NCBI GenBank assembly: GCA_027563935.2
Contig: CM050447.1
Coordinates: 79,283,461 to 79,347,460, forward strand
Direction of reading: 5' to 3'
Origin: Costus lasius
Taxonomy: Eukaryota > Streptophyta > Magnoliopsida > Zingiberales > Costaceae
Length of the DNA stretch: 64,000 nt
Notes under the pieces: generated by a model
What the model was told of the DNA's origin: nothing
Seen by the model: the letters and a program-made list of their open reading frames with translations, nothing else
The model's database searches: none
In this document: positions 1 to 11,261 of the stretch, one piece after another
Numbering within the stretch: the first letter of the stretch is position 1
Layout of the letters: each line of letters starts with the position of its first letter
Position numbers and translations under genes: made by a program

Positions 1-1744
1 TGTAGTGTAAGGATAAAAAAAATAAAAAAAATTAATAAAAGATAGCAAGCAAAGAAAGTGGTAAGCAAATTGAATAAAAAAAATATAAAAAAATAATACA
101 TAAATAGGTTAGCCAAGACACGTATGAGGGAGCAAAAGAGCAAACTCTATTTTGGGAAGCAACATGCAGCCGTGCGTGATGGCGAGGGAGCAAAATCCAT
201 CTAGTTTGGGGTAAGTAGTCAACGTGCAGACAAGGAGGGCAAAGAAAAAAATAATAAAATATTAAAAAATAAGGAGGGCAAAGAAAAAAATAATAAAATA
301 GATGTAGCAGCACATCAATCAACAAACAAAACTGGAGGCGGCTTTTTAAGGGCTGACACAAAAAAGAAAACCCACCTTTTTTTGGCATCAACGAGAGTTT
401 ACAAAAGAGGAGAGTTTTTTTTTTAAGAGGAGGTCTCGGCTACAATTCTTAGGCAAAGGAAGTAGGTATATTTCCTATCCGTTTTTTTCCTTTCACTCTA
501 CTCTCAAATAAGGACTTCTAGAATCTAAAGACATTATAGAAGATCAGAAAAGCAAAAAAAAGGTTAAGAATTTTTAGAATTTAAGGATTTTATAGAAGAT
601 CATAAAAACAGAAAAAGTTAAGGACTTTGTAGAAGATCCATCGGAGAATAAATCCTTAGCAAAAGTCACATGTTCTGTGACAAGTTTCTGCTGAGGAATA
701 TGAAAAAAAAAAAGAAAGAAAGAAGGAGAAGAAGGATATTGATTAAAAAAAATGAAAGACTTGTTGCTGTGGGCCGGAAGTCTCATATTCACTGTTGTAC
801 AAGTCTTCGTTGGCCGTTCTTCTCTAGTTTTGTCCGACTCCTAACGTTTGGTTAATCGAAGGCGCCCGTGATTCTTCGGATGGAAATCAAACTGATGAAT
901 TTTCTTGCAAGAACACAATCACCACTACTGCAAGCAATAGACAGCCTGCCCGAACCAGAACAATGCTGCCACCACTCGACGTTAAAAGAGAACTTTAAAA
1001 TTCCATTTCTTCGAATTCGACATCCAACCAGCTGATTGAACTAAAATTTTGTACACACATTCTCCTGGGTCATACACATTCTCCTAGGTCATGCAAATCG
1101 ATGACTAGAAGGATCCGGACGTCTGACAGTCAGATCGCCACAGATTATCTCGTGATTATTTTTCATTGCCGCTTTCAACATCCAGCAGCCTAATAAAGCC
1201 CAAATTTCATCTACAGATTCTCTTCTAACGTGCGAATCAGTGGGAAGAAAAATTGGTTCACTCGGTGGCTAGATCACCGGAATCGAATGTTTTTTGTTCG
1301 GCGACCCTGTTTTAAACGAAAATCACTAGCGTGAAATCCAACCATCGCTCCGGTGAGATGCAGAGAGGCCTCGGCCAGTGCCACCGAGCGTCTCTTGGAC
1401 AGACGGCGAGCGGCGGATGAAGGACAAACATTGTTTGCCTTCATCACAAGCGAAAGAAAATTTTCATTGGATCGAACTACCAATTTTACCAAAATACAAT
1501 CAATGGCCAAGATTAAATTTAAGTCTCAACAGATCCAATCTAATCACTTAATCGACTACTAGATTGAATTTAAACCCAACAGTTCTGATTTGATTTTTTG
1601 ATTCTAATCCGACGGATCGGATAAAATCTAAATGAACAGCTTAGATTTAATCATCCAGGATCAAATGGACTATATTAAAGTCAGAACTAATGGATAGGAT
1701 TTGATCACCCAGGAATCAAAGGCCCTGATTGAATCAATCTAAAA
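1..1744. other. Unclassified AT-rich host intergenic DNA
   Basis: I see no supportable gene here. The first ~420 bases are rich in A and T runs, and about 500-640 holds imperfect repeats of a segment containing 'tatagaagatcataaaa'. A stretch at about 1300-1440 is GC-richer, but both strands carry only short, mutually overlapping ORFs with no recognisable domain. A 20-bp motif with 'acacattctcctgggtcat' occurs twice at about 1055-1095. The segment most likely consists of old, decayed repeats. Confidence 0.5.
232..300. repeat. 30-bp direct duplication
   Basis: A 30-bp unit beginning 'aaggagggcaaag' occurs at 232-261 and again at 271-300, separated by 9 bases. The copies look identical. It is probably replication slippage in A-rich DNA. 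Confidence 0.8.
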
Positions 1745-2845
1745 ATCTATTGATCCAGGTTTAAATGCAATCGACAGCTGCAATTAATTATGAATCTCAG
1801 CTAGAAATGATCTGATGATCTATCATTACCCATCTAAGTCCAATCTATCCGGATCCGAGTTCAGATTTTTTATCAGAGATCTAGATCAAAGGAAATATAC
1901 AAATCAAGCATTCAATGGCTAAGATTAAGTTTACATGAATCTAAGCTGATCTGATGGCTTCCAAAGTGATCCGAATATTGATTCCTATAAATGTGGGTCA
2001 GATCTTTCAAGATCCACCCTCCAATTTTCGATCAAAGATCTAGATCAAAGCAGATCAACGAATTGATCTTTGAACGAATGAAATTAATTCACCTAAGTCT
2101 CAGTTAATCGAATGACATCCAAAATGATCAGAATGTTGCTCCTTGCTCATTTGGGTCAGAGCTTTCCAGATCCACCTTCAGATTTTCGATTAGAGATATG
2201 GATCAAAGCAGATATACAAATCGAACTTTCAACAGCCGAAATTGATTCAACCGAATCTCAGCCAATTGGATGGCTTCCAAGATGATCCAAGCATCAATCC
2301 TTACCAAATCAGATCAGATCTTTCCAAAATGCATCATAGGATTTTTGATCAGAGATCTAGATCAAAACAGATCTACGAATTGACCTTTCAATGGATGAAA
2401 TTAACTCACTTGAATCTCAGCTAATCGGATGGCATCCAAAGTGATCCGAATATTGATCCTTTCTAATTTGGGTCATATCTTTCCAGATTCGCACTCAGAT
2501 TTTCGATCAGAGCTCTGGATCGTAGCAGATTGACAAATTGAAATATCAACGACAGAAATTAATCCACCCGAATCTTAGCCAATCAGATGGCTTCTAAAGT
2601 GATCTAAACATTCATCCTTACAAATTAGGACCAGATCTTTCCATATCTGCCCTCAGATTTTTGATTTGAGATCTGGATCAAAGCAACTCTACAAGTTAAA
2701 CTTTTAACGACTCAAATCGATTAATCTAAATCTCAGCCAACCGAATGGCTCTCAAAATGATCTGAACATCGGCTCTTACCAAATTAAGTCAAATCTTTCT
2801 AAAAGTGATCTCGGATTTCTTATTAGAAACTTAGAGGAGCTACCT
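1745..2845. repeat. Degenerate ~158-bp tandem repeat array
   Basis: A diverged monomer repeats about seven times. The anchor 'atctagatcaaa' and its variants start near 1879, 2038, 2196, 2355, 2513 and 2671, giving spacings of 159, 158, 159, 158 and 158. Each unit also carries a 'gggtcagatctttccagatc'-like segment, a 'gattttcgatcagag' segment and an 'aatctcagccaatcggatgg' segment in the same order. Copies differ at many positions but the period is strict. No ORF is shared by the copies. This is a small satellite-like array or an internal tandem repeat of an old element. Confidence 0.8.
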
Positions 2846-2884
2846 TTCCTTCTATCCGACGAGCTACCTTTCCTTCTATCCGAC
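2837..2884. repeat. 24-bp tandem duplication
   Basis: The 24-bp unit starting 'gagctacctttcc' and ending 'tatccgac' is present twice head-to-tail, at 2837-2860 and 2861-2884, with no differences. It sits at the edge of the ~158-bp array, where base composition turns GC-richer. Confidence 0.85.
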
Positions 2885-3406
2885 GAGCACACGCCTACCA
2901 AACGAACTTGTCAGTTTAACCGAGGCCACCGCCTCAAGCTTGCCAGAAAAACACCGGAGGAAGGCGGGGGCGAAAGAAAGAGGAGAACAGTTCACAAACA
3001 GTCCTTGGCATCGCGGTTGCTCCGAGCTACCCTACCCACACCACCGGAGCATCGACAAGAGGCGGCCACTGCCCTCATCGGAAAGTTTCACAATGAGTTC
3101 CGGAGACGGAGAGGAGAGGGAGAGAGGGGCAGCGTTGTTTGGCGGGTTCAGACCGTCGAGAGCTCTACCAGTCCGTCTCCTCAGTTCCCATAGTCCCGTC
3201 CTCTCTCTGTTCGTTTAGCGGTTCCACAGCCATTCATCCCCTCCTTTTTCTATGTTGATGAGCTCTCCGCCCCTCTTTATAGGGAGCTTGACAACTAACT
3301 CATCCCTGCCACGGCAATCACGTAGATAGCCTGCTACACGCGAAATCGACCTAGAAGCCAATGTCGCCTCGCCCCTGCTACGAATTTCTTCATCGATCGC
3401 GTTCTC
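2885..3406. other. GC-richer host segment interrupted by element 1
   Basis: This segment and 11262 onward were contiguous before element 1 inserted, as shown by the TTCTC duplication (3402-3406 and 11257-11261). It contains a TATA-like 'ctctttataggg' at about 3273-3284. Several overlapping short ORFs exist on both strands and none shows a known domain. It could be part of an old LTR or a non-coding promoter region; I cannot decide. Confidence 0.4.
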
Positions 3407-5192
3407 TGTTGTGTCTGCAAGTGCATGGATACTCGAAGTAATAAAAAGATATCGAACCACAGAGACATTATTGTTAAGTACCGAATAGTTATTTTCTCAC
3501 TAGCTAAGCAATCGATTATTATGCAAGTAAATGATAGGAAGGGCGTATAGATAATCAGAGAGAAATTGGGACTAGGGTTTCATCCACCTTAATTTCCATG
3601 ACTAGATATGAATAGATGTTCGTCAATCAAATTTTATCATGATAAAGATATAATTTACTTCATAAGGAAGTCATCTCGCTTTTGCGCAGACGATTTACAA
3701 ATAACCGATCCTCACTTTCATGCAGGATCTATTAAATGCTAAAGCTAAGTAAATCATTGATAAAGAACTCAAGGATCATTTTCGTGCATCTGAATCTCAA
3801 CATAGGTTCTACTTAAGGTTCTCCAACAATCCAATACTTGATTTCTCATAGTATCATCATGTTTATCATAGTAACTCAATCCTAAATTCAGATTATTAAC
3901 ATGACATTATACTACTAAAATCGAGAATTATGAACAAACCTAATTTCTTACGATGAGTTCATAACATTCAGTTTTAGGGTTCCAAGTTCTCAAGCAAATC
4001 ACCTTTCGGTCCATATCCCGAAAACTCTGAAACATGATAACAATATGAATTTTCGGAGAATTAAAGACATTCATCACATAAGTAAAATTATCATAGTAAA
4101 GTTATCATGACGAAATAAAAATTATCTAGTCATATAAAATCAAGGGGATTACACCCCATGTCCCAAAAGATATCTAAGCTAGCATGGTAAAAGGATCACA
4201 ATAAATTATAGTTTTAGAGGATCAGAAATTGAAGAAAAAGAAGGAAATCAAATAACAGCACGACTGTAATGAAAATTACAGCTGTAATTTACTCTAAGAA
4301 CAGTGCAGGCGCCCGCAATTTCGTTGATTTCTCCTCCGTGTGATGGGGTATCCTTTCCTCCTCTAGGCAAAGCTTCCTTGTGAAAATCGCGGTCTGAGGT
4401 GGCCTCTACGCCTCTCGGCGTGAGGCTGAACCCTAAGGACGCCTCCCTCGATTTCTCTCTCGATTGGGGATAAAAATTAGGGCTTTTTGTGTCTCTGTCT
4501 TCTCCTCCTTTTAACGAGCAATCCCCTTCTTACAGATTTGAATTTGATGGTCTGGATCATCTGAAATCAATCGTGCAAAAATTAGGCTTCAAACAGTTCG
4601 GAAGAATCGCGTCTCTGGATCGTAATTACAGCCGTGCAAATGGTTATGACAGTGCCGTAATTTCAGAAGAAGCTCTCGATGTAGAAATCATCAGGAATTA
4701 CGGTACCGTGAAATAATTTACGGCAGTGCCATATTTTTCTCAAATCTCTCGGGTGGAAAATAGACTCGAAATACGGCCCGTGATATCCGTTGCGGCAGTG
4801 CCGTAATTCTTGCAAAACTTTCTATACAGAATCATGCCAAAATACGGCAATGCTCAGAAATTACGGTGGTGCCGTGTTTTGTTCTGTAGGTGCAGTGAAA
4901 ATACGGTACCGTAATTTAGATTACGGCCCTACCATATTTTGGTCTAAAGCTCTGTTTTTCGTGAAATTTGACGGGTAGCTTCGTCTCGACGTCTGTAATT
5001 CATTGGTATGCTCAAATCTTTCAAAATCTATCAAAATACAGCTCTTTTTGCCTGAAAATCATCAAAAATAAGAAAATGTGTAGATTCCACAATATTTGAT
5101 AAAAGAGGCATAAAAACAAGCAAAATAGTATAAATATGACACGAAAAGTCTATCAAATGGCACAAAATTTACTATATATTTTGGTGTCATCA
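3407..5192 (-). repeat. Element 1 3' LTR
   Basis: This LTR is 1786 bp and reads in the sense direction from TGATGACACC at 5192 to ..GACACAACA at 3407. Compared with its partner it lacks ~53 bp near 3790, between two copies of a 'ggatcactttcgtgca'-like motif, as expected for deletion between short direct repeats. A palindrome module array lies at about 4620-4960, and several CACTTTCGTG motifs lie near its 3' end. Confidence 0.88.
4620..4960 (-). repeat. Palindromic TACGG/CCGTA module array in element 1 3' LTR
   Basis: About five modules of 60-70 bp each carry one or two dyads built from TACGG and CCGTA half-sites, for example TACGGTACCGTG near 4700, TACGGCCCGTG near 4770 and GCGGCAGTGCCGTA near 4797. 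Many half-sites are eroded by C-to-T or G-to-A changes. The same array occurs at the same place in every LTR of this family in the window. Confidence 0.8.
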
Positions 5193-5210
5193 AACACATA
5201 AAGCTCAAAC

Positions 5211-5230
5211 TTTGCTTGTCCTCAAGCAAA
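5211..5230 (-). promoter_or_regulatory. 8-bp stem-loop beside the 3' LTR (element 1)
   Basis: In the sense direction TTTGCTTG, a 4-base AGGA loop and CAAGCAAA form a perfect 8-bp stem, 18 bases before the LTR. In plant Athila/Tat elements a 'GAGGACAAGCAA' motif commonly precedes the polypurine tract. Here the following sequence is not a clean purine run, so the priming site for plus-strand DNA is unclear. Confidence 0.6.
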
Positions 5231-5629
5231 TAAATAAATAACAATGCTAAGTATGGAAAATGTGCTCTTTTATGAAAAATAAGTTTCTAAAATATAATCA
5301 CTCATGAATTATTCCACCAATTTCTTGCACAAGATTTCAAATAAATACATCGTCCTCTGAAATTAATCTTTAAGATTCACAACTTTGATCAAATAAAACT
5401 TTGCAACTTGCATAATAAAAAGAATCTCAATCTCATGATTTCACTCTCATGATTTCACTCAAGTTTCAGTTTAATTCTATCATACCTTTGTTTATAGGAA
5501 TAGGATGTCCAAAATCCTTTTTCACATCAAAATATTTTCTTTTCTAAATTTTCTTTTGTTGTATTTTTGATGGTATGTACCCACATAGATACACACTTTT
5601 TTTTGGACTTCAACCCTTGTCTTCGGTAC

Positions 5630-5741
5630 CACTATCAATTTTACACAGTGCCAAGTAGGGGAGTTATTTTTCTTTTTCTCTCTTTCCCTTTTTACAGACT
5701 TCAACCCATGTCTTCGGTACCACTGTCAATTTTACACAGTG
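5630..5741 (-). promoter_or_regulatory. Tandem hairpins near the 3' end of element 1
   Basis: Two repeats of a ~55-bp block each hold a hairpin. At 5721-5741 the sense strand reads CACTGT, 9-base loop, ACAGTG (perfect). At 5630-5650 it reads CACTGT, loop, ATAGTG, so one G-C pair becomes a possible G-U pair. Each hairpin is flanked by 'ctacttgg' and 'ggtacc'. Elements 2 and 3 keep the same pair of hairpins. Confidence 0.65.
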
Positions 5742-7459
5742 CCAAGTAGGGGAGTCTCTCTCTCTTTTTCGATCTTAGATTATTTCTTCTCAACAAATAG
5801 TAAGATAAACTAAACATCAACTAGGTTAATCAATTGACATCAATTCAAAAATTACACTTATATGCTCGTTTTATTCAAGAAAGATGTTTCACTCTTAGAT
5901 TACATTCATCAAACAACATACCTACCCAAAACCTTATGAATCAATCAATGAAGGATTTCAACAAGTAGATATATATTGAAAAAATAAATTCAACATACTA
6001 GGTATATCTCCATTCATAGACATTGATATGCATGAATATTCATCATCATAAAAAAATCCACAAAACTCTCATCACATGGATTCAAGTCATAAAATTTTTA
6101 AACATCAAAAATATCAAAATCAATGCAAAAGGTGTGAAGCATGAATCTCATAGTTAAAAGTGTAAAATGATAGATTCAAGCAATGACATCGAATAGAAAT
6201 CTTAGTAAGTGATACAATCATAGCAAATAGCAACACCATACAATCATATCAAATAAGATCACTAGAAAGTGCAAACAATACTCACAAAACTATATAGCAA
6301 GCTCAATCATCATCAGGCCAGATGCAGGTGGGTCCAAAGATGTGCCTTCTGAAAAAATTTGCTTGCACAATTTTTAAATACATAAGGCTCAGATCAAAAA
6401 ATAGTATCTTACTTAAAAAAAATGATAGAAAATATTTTTCTCAAAGGAAAATTAGAGATATCATCAGTGGTCCAAAGAAGGTGCCGGTGGAAAGAGCTGA
6501 TGCAGGCGAGAAGCAGAGGTGGAACAGATGCTAGCTATGAAGGTGATGGTGCCGACAGTAGAGTGATGATGAAGAGTCTCTAGTGGCCAGTTGGAGATTA
6601 CAGTCCTGGAGGCAAAGTTGTCGGCTGGTGGGCGGTGAGAGATATCACTGCGCATAAAAAATTAGAGTCTAATGAAGATTCTGCTGCAAAAATAAATAAA
6701 ATCAATAGAAACAGAGGCAGTAGAAGAAGTAAGAGGCTGCTGGTGGTAGAATCTAGTGTCTACGGCTGGAAAGATTGGTGTCAGAGGCAGCTGGAGTGGT
6801 GGTGGTTGGGCTGGCTAGAGGTGCTGCAAATCTGGAGAAGAAGCTGCAGGTGTCCAAGGATAGTAGAGCAGCATACTGATTCAGTTACAAAAAGTAGCTA
6901 TACCTAAGAATAAGATTTAATGATCCATAAATAAAATAGACAAAGCCACGAAGTAGAATAGAACTTATTTTTTTTTCAGGCATATGAAAATTAAAGGATC
7001 AAAATATATCAGGAATTTATGGTATCAGCAGAAAGAAGGCTACTCAGATTTCTAAATGAAAAACTGCACAGAAATTAATTAGTTACCAAAAGTTGTCATG
7101 CTTCCTAGAATGATCAGAAAATATTTTCATGAAAACAACTTATCCACAAGATAGAACGAAACATGTACTTCCAATTTCAAGTAAAAGATCAGAGTTTCAA
7201 CTCATCAATGCATCTTAAAAATATGCAGCAAAAACACTAATCAGATCAGTCAAACAAAACTATTGTAGAAATTAATCAAGTACCAAAAGATGCTAAGTGT
7301 TATAGGATGATCCATGGACTTTAAAATAATAAAAATATCCAAATAATAGAAAAAGATGAATACTTCATGTTCGTGCCAAAGATCAAAAATTTTCCCACCC
7401 CAGTTTCTTAAAATCGCTGTGAGAAAACACTTAATTTGATAAGCAGAATGCAGATTTCA
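5742..7459 (-). other. Element 1 non-coding interior
   Basis: This is AT-rich sequence between the gag-like ORF and the tandem hairpins, collinear with 32520-34240 of element 2. No coding region is evident apart from a GC-richer island at 6464-6660. It is collinear in all copies, which shows it is an integral part of the element. Confidence 0.6.
6464..6660 (-). other. GC-richer island conserved between elements 1 and 2
   Basis: The minus strand can encode a 63-residue peptide whose centre (..SRTVISNWPLET.., ..STVGTI..) resembles the 112-residue ORF at 33328-33666 in element 2 (..SRTVVSSRPLEI.., ..STVGTT..). The island stands out against very AT-rich surroundings. It could be a captured host fragment, a second small ORF or a structured RNA region. 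I do not recognise any domain. Confidence 0.45.
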
Positions 7460-7660
7460 AATTACGGGCGTGAAACTCATTACGGCAGTGCCATAATATA
7501 TAGAAAATTCTCGGCTCAAAAAATATGATAGAATTATGGCACCGTAAAAATGGTTACGGCCTTGCCGTAAAAGTCACAAAACCTTATGTACAAAAATTAC
7601 TCCAAATTACGGCCCGTAATATACATTACGGCAGTGCCGTATTTTGCGCAAAAAATATTT
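7460..7660 (-). repeat. Interior palindromic TACGG/CCGTA array, element 1
   Basis: About three modules with dyads such as TACGGCAGTGCCGTA (near 7625-7640) and TTACGGCCTTGCCGTAA (near 7554-7570) lie downstream of the gag-like ORF. They are separated by segments with 'aaaattctcggctc'-like sequence. This is the same dyad type as in the LTR but outside it, and the position matches 32318-32478 in element 2. Confidence 0.75.
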
Positions 7661-7734
7661 TTTCTGCAAAACGAGAAGAAAAATTAATTCTAAAAATAAA
7701 TTATACTAAAATAAACTAAACTTAAGTAAGAGTG

Positions 7735-7752
7735 CTTGGGTTGGTTCCCAAG
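7735..7752 (-). promoter_or_regulatory. Conserved stem-loop after the gag-like ORF, element 1
   Basis: CTTGGG, a 6-base loop and CCCAAG form a perfect 6-bp stem about 95 bases beyond the ORF stop. The loop differs among copies while the arms are unchanged in elements 2 (32207-32224) and 3 (63899-63916). A 'GGGAGGCAACCCAA' motif of this kind is common in plant Athila/Tat elements, which supports the family assignment. Confidence 0.65.
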
Positions 7753-7846
7753 AAGCGCTAGTTTTTAGGTCTATAGCTTGACCAAAAATCAGATATCATG
7801 GCGAAGCAGGTGGATCAGTACCATAGTAAATAGCATATAATTTTCT

Positions 7847-8992
7847 TCATTTCCGTTGTCCTAAAAGTTTAGCCACTAATCCAAACATCCAAAATTTCAT
7901 ATAAATTAGGATTGACATGGCTTTCTCAAATATGCAGAAATCAAAATCAAAATTTTTAATTCCACTCAATGGATATTCAATAATCTTCCTATATTTATCA
8001 GAAAGCAAAATCATTAGTCCTTTCTTCAAATTTATATCTTCAATTGCAATAGGACTTTGATCAAAAGATTCAAGTATTGGATCATCAAAATAGTCTTTCT
8101 GTCTCACATTAGATTCCTCAATAAAGCATAATTTTTCAAATAAATCAGAAGATTGAACAATAGATATGGGCAAAGCATTAGAGTGAGATTCATCAATATT
8201 CATAATTTTCAAATCCTTTTCAAGTTCCTCATGCACTTCATCAATTTCAAAATTACTAACAAAATCAGAGTAAGAATTTTCTAAATCAGTCCCCTCATAT
8301 CCTTCATCAGATTTAACCACAAATAATATATCATCAAAAGAATCAATTTCGTAATTATCACTAGAATCAAAAGGAGATTTTTCAAAATCAATTTTCTCAA
8401 ACTTTTCCACAAATAAATTATCCAATGAATCAATTTTACAATTATCAAAATCAGAGTGAAATTCATCAATGTTCACATAAGGCTCAATCTCAAAACAATC
8501 ATAGTCAGAGGGGAAATTTTCTAAATCAATTTTCTTAGTTTCCAAATCAAACTCAAATAAACAAGCTTGTTGTGCTATCTGGGTTTCTAAAATTTTCTTA
8601 TGAGCTGTTAAAGATCCTACTTGAGAAGCAAGCTGACTAATTATCCCTTTAAGATCTTCAATTTCCTTACTTCGATTTGTCATGATTTGAATTTGATTTG
8701 TCATGAATTTTTCAAGCATGGGTTTTAACCTAGATTTCTTAGTATCCTCAAAGTATGGTTCAGAAACATGATTTGAAGGAGTTAAAATTTTGCAATCAGA
8801 AGTATAATGATTAAAATATCCACAAATATCACATCTAATAGAAGAATAAGATGTCCTAAAAGGATGCATACAAGAGTGTAATTTCAATTTATCTGCAAGA
8901 GTGCGTAATGAATCATCTTTATACTTACCTTGTGGCATGTATACCTCACTTCTTTCAGTTGCCCATGAGTTGTGATTAAAAGACATCTTCAA
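7847..8992 (-). CDS. gag: Gag-like zinc-knuckle protein of element 1
   Basis: This is an uninterrupted 381-residue ORF and the only coding region of element 1. A CCHC zinc knuckle of form CX2CX4HX4C is at Cys54, Cys57, His62 and Cys67, the nucleic-acid-binding motif of retroelement nucleocapsids. Residues ~90-145 look like a coiled coil (repeated Met/Asn/Gln/Leu heptads, ending ETQIAQQA). Residues ~150-330 are very acidic and contain imperfect repeats of the type FEIDSFDDLFVEK. The last ~60 residues are basic and conserved in element 2 (LKKGLMILL.., ..KFWMFGLVAKL..). The large N-terminal capsid domain usual in gypsy Gag is missing: only ~50 residues precede the knuckle. The first ATG at 8992 matches the start in element 2 (MKM). 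Probable role: binding element RNA in a particle supplied in trans (inference). Its openness despite LTR divergence is notable. Confidence 0.75.
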   Translation of the reverse strand: MKMSFNHNSWATERSEVYMPQGKYKDDSLRTLADKLKLHSCMHPFRTSYSSIRCDICGYFNHYTSDCKILTPSNHVSEPYFEDTKKSRLKPMLEKFMTNQIQIMTNRSKEIEDLKGIISQLASQVGSLTAHKKILETQIAQQACLFEFDLETKKIDLENFPSDYDCFEIEPYVNIDEFHSDFDNCKIDSLDNLFVEKFEKIDFEKSPFDSSDNYEIDSFDDILFVVKSDEGYEGTDLENSYSDFVSNFEIDEVHEELEKDLKIMNIDESHSNALPISIVQSSDLFEKLCFIEESNVRQKDYFDDPILESFDQSPIAIEDINLKKGLMILLSDKYRKIIEYPLSGIKNFDFDFCIFEKAMSILIYMKFWMFGLVAKLLGQRK

Positions 8993-9145
8993 ATCTATGC
9001 TTTTCTACACAACTAAAAAATTGTTATCTCAAAATTCACAGGAAATAAAATATTAAGAACTAAGAGTCCTGTGTATAAACAATAGAAAGAATTGTGTAAA
9101 CTCAGAATTTTCAGAATTGAAACAGAAAGATTATCCAAGACCAAT

Positions 9146-9147
<2 letters not shown>

Positions 9148-9215
<68 letters not shown>
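9148..9215. repeat. (AT)n microsatellite
   Basis: About 34 uninterrupted AT units lie in the leader of element 1, between the PBS and the gag-like ORF. It translates as an artefactual Ile-Tyr run. Element 2 has no such run at the matching position, so the expansion happened after the two copies separated. Confidence 0.95.
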
Positions 9216-9219
<4 letters not shown>

Positions 9220-9388
9220 TATTTTTTCTTAGAATAAAAACACAAGCAAATTCAAAATTTTCAGACATCACAGTTCTATCACAACTTATGAAATCCAAAA
9301 CCTGTAAAAAAAAATAAAGTTAAATCTAAAACAAATAAAACTTAGTCTAGCAATACTAACAACTATTTTGATATTAACAAAATTAAGG

Positions 9389-9406
9389 TCCCCGGCAACG
9401 GTGCTA
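9389..9406 (-). other. Primer-binding site, tRNA-Asp type (two changes)
   Basis: The sense strand reads TAGCACCGTTGCCGGGGA, which differs from the element 2 site TGGCGCCGTTGCCGGGGA at two G-to-A positions. It lies six bases inside the 5' LTR, as in element 2. The 3' end of plant tRNA-Asp (..CCCCGGCAACGGCGCCA) is complementary to the intact form. Confidence 0.85.
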
Positions 9407-9412
9407 AAAACT

Positions 9413-11256
9413 TATTGTGTCTGCAAGTGCACAGATACCCGAAGTAATAAAAAGATATCGAACCACAAAGACCTTATTATTAAGTACCGAATAGTTATTT
9501 TCTCACTAGCTAAGCAATCGATTATGATGCAAGTAAACGATAGGAAGAAGGTACACATAATCAGAGAGAAATTGGGATTAGGGTTTCATCCACCTTAATT
9601 TCCATGACTAGATATGTATAGATGTTCGTCAATCAAATTTTATCATGATAAAGATATAATTTACTTCATAAAGAAATCATCTCGCTTTCGCGCAGACAAT
9701 TTACAAAGAAACGATCCTCACTTTCATGCAGGATCTATTCAATGCTAAAGCTAAGTAAATTATTGATAAAGAACTCAAGGATCACTTTCGTACATTTCTA
9801 AATCAATCATCTCAAGTGGAAACTCAAGGATCACTTTCGTGTATCCTAATCTCAACACAGGTTCTACTTAAGGTTCTCCAACAATCCAATACTTGATTTC
9901 TCACAGTATTATCATGTTTATGATAGTAACTCAATCCTAAATTCAGATTATTAACATGACATTATACTACTAAAATCGAGAATTAAGAACAAACCTAATT
10001 TCTTACGATGAGTTCATAACATTCAATTTTAGGGTTCTAAGTTCTCAAGAAAATCACCTTTCGGTCCATATCGCGAAAACTCTAAAACATGCTAACAATA
10101 TGAATTTTCAGAGAATTAAAGGCATTCAACACATAAGTAAAATTATCATAGTAAAGTTATTATGATGAAATAAAAATTATCTAGTCATATAAAATCAAGG
10201 GGATTACACCCCACGTCAAGCTAGCATGGTAAAAGGATTACAATAAATTATAGTTTCAGAGGATCAAAAATGGAAGAAAAAAAAAGGAAATCAAATAACA
10301 GCACGGTTGTAATGAAAATTACAGCCGTAATTTACTCTATGAACAGTGCAGGCGCTCGCAATTTTGCTGATTTCTCCTCTGTCTGATCTCTTTTCACTCT
10401 GAAACTTCTGGGGTATCCTTTCCTCCTCCAGGCGAAGCTTCCTTGTAAAAATCGCGGCCTAAGGTGGACTCTATGACTCTCGGCGCAAGTCTGAACCCTA
10501 AGGACGCCTCCCTTGATTTCTCTCTCGATTGGTGATCAAAATTGGGGTTTTTGTGTCTCCGTCTTCTCCTCCTTTTAATGAGCAATCCCCTTCTTATAGA
10601 TTTGAATTTGATGGTCTGGATTGTCTGAAATCAATCGCACAAAAATTGGGCTTCAAATAGTCCAAAAGAATCGTGTCTCTGGGTTGTAATTACGGTCGTG
10701 GAAGTGGTTACGACAGTGCCGTAATTTTAGAAGAAGCTCTCGATGCAGAAATCGTCAGGAATTACGGTACCGTGAAATAATTTACGACAGTGCCACATTT
10801 TTCTCAAATCTCTCGAGTGAAAAATAGACTCGAAATACGGCCCGTGATATCCGTTGCGGCAATGCCGTAATTCTTGCAAAACTTTCTATACAGAATCATC
10901 CCAAAATACAGCAGTGCTCAGAAATTATGGCGGTGCCGTGTTTTGTTCTATAGGTGCAGTGAAAATACTGTACCGTAATTTAGATTACAGCCCTACCGTA
11001 TTTTGGTCTAAAGCTCTGTTTTTAGTGAAATTTGACGGGTAGCTTCGTCTCGACATCTGTAATTCATTAGTGTGCTCAAATCTTTCAAAATCTATCAAAA
11101 TATGGCTCTTTTTGCCTAAAAATCATCAAAAATAATAAAATGTGTAGATTCCACAATATTTGATAAAAGAGGCATAAAAACAAGTAAAATAGCATAAATA
11201 TGACACAAAAAGTCTATCAAATGGCACAAAATTTACTATATATTTTGGTGTCATCA
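9413..11256 (-). repeat. Element 1 5' LTR
   Basis: This LTR is 1844 bp, TGATGACACC in the sense direction at 11256, ending ..GACACAATA at 9413. The last dinucleotide should be CA; it reads TA here against CA in the 3' LTR, a single substitution. The palindrome module array is at about 10685-11010. Confidence 0.88.
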
Positions 11257-11261
11257 TTCTC

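Larger units (their letters stand above)
3407..11256 (-). mobile_element. Non-autonomous gypsy-like LTR retrotransposon, element 1 (complete)
   Basis: This is a 7.85-kb element on the minus strand, bounded by a perfect 5-bp TSD, TTCTC. It has 1.8-kb LTRs (3407-5192 and 9413-11256) that start TGATGACACC in the sense direction. Just inside the 5' LTR lies a tRNA-Asp-type primer-binding site with two changes. The 4.2-kb interior encodes only one gag-like ORF. I find no protease, reverse transcriptase, RNase H or integrase motif in any frame. That architecture fits a LARD-type (large retrotransposon derivative) parasite of an Athila/Tat-like gypsy element, an assignment I infer from the PBS, the gag zinc knuckle and the conserved stem-loop after the ORF. 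Element 2 and element 3 are relatives. The LTRs differ by substitutions and a ~53-bp deletion in the 3' LTR, so the insertion is not recent. Confidence 0.88.

Noticed and set aside
9117..9317. 66-residue ORF with a long Ile-Tyr run
   Set aside because: It is the translation of the (AT)n microsatellite.
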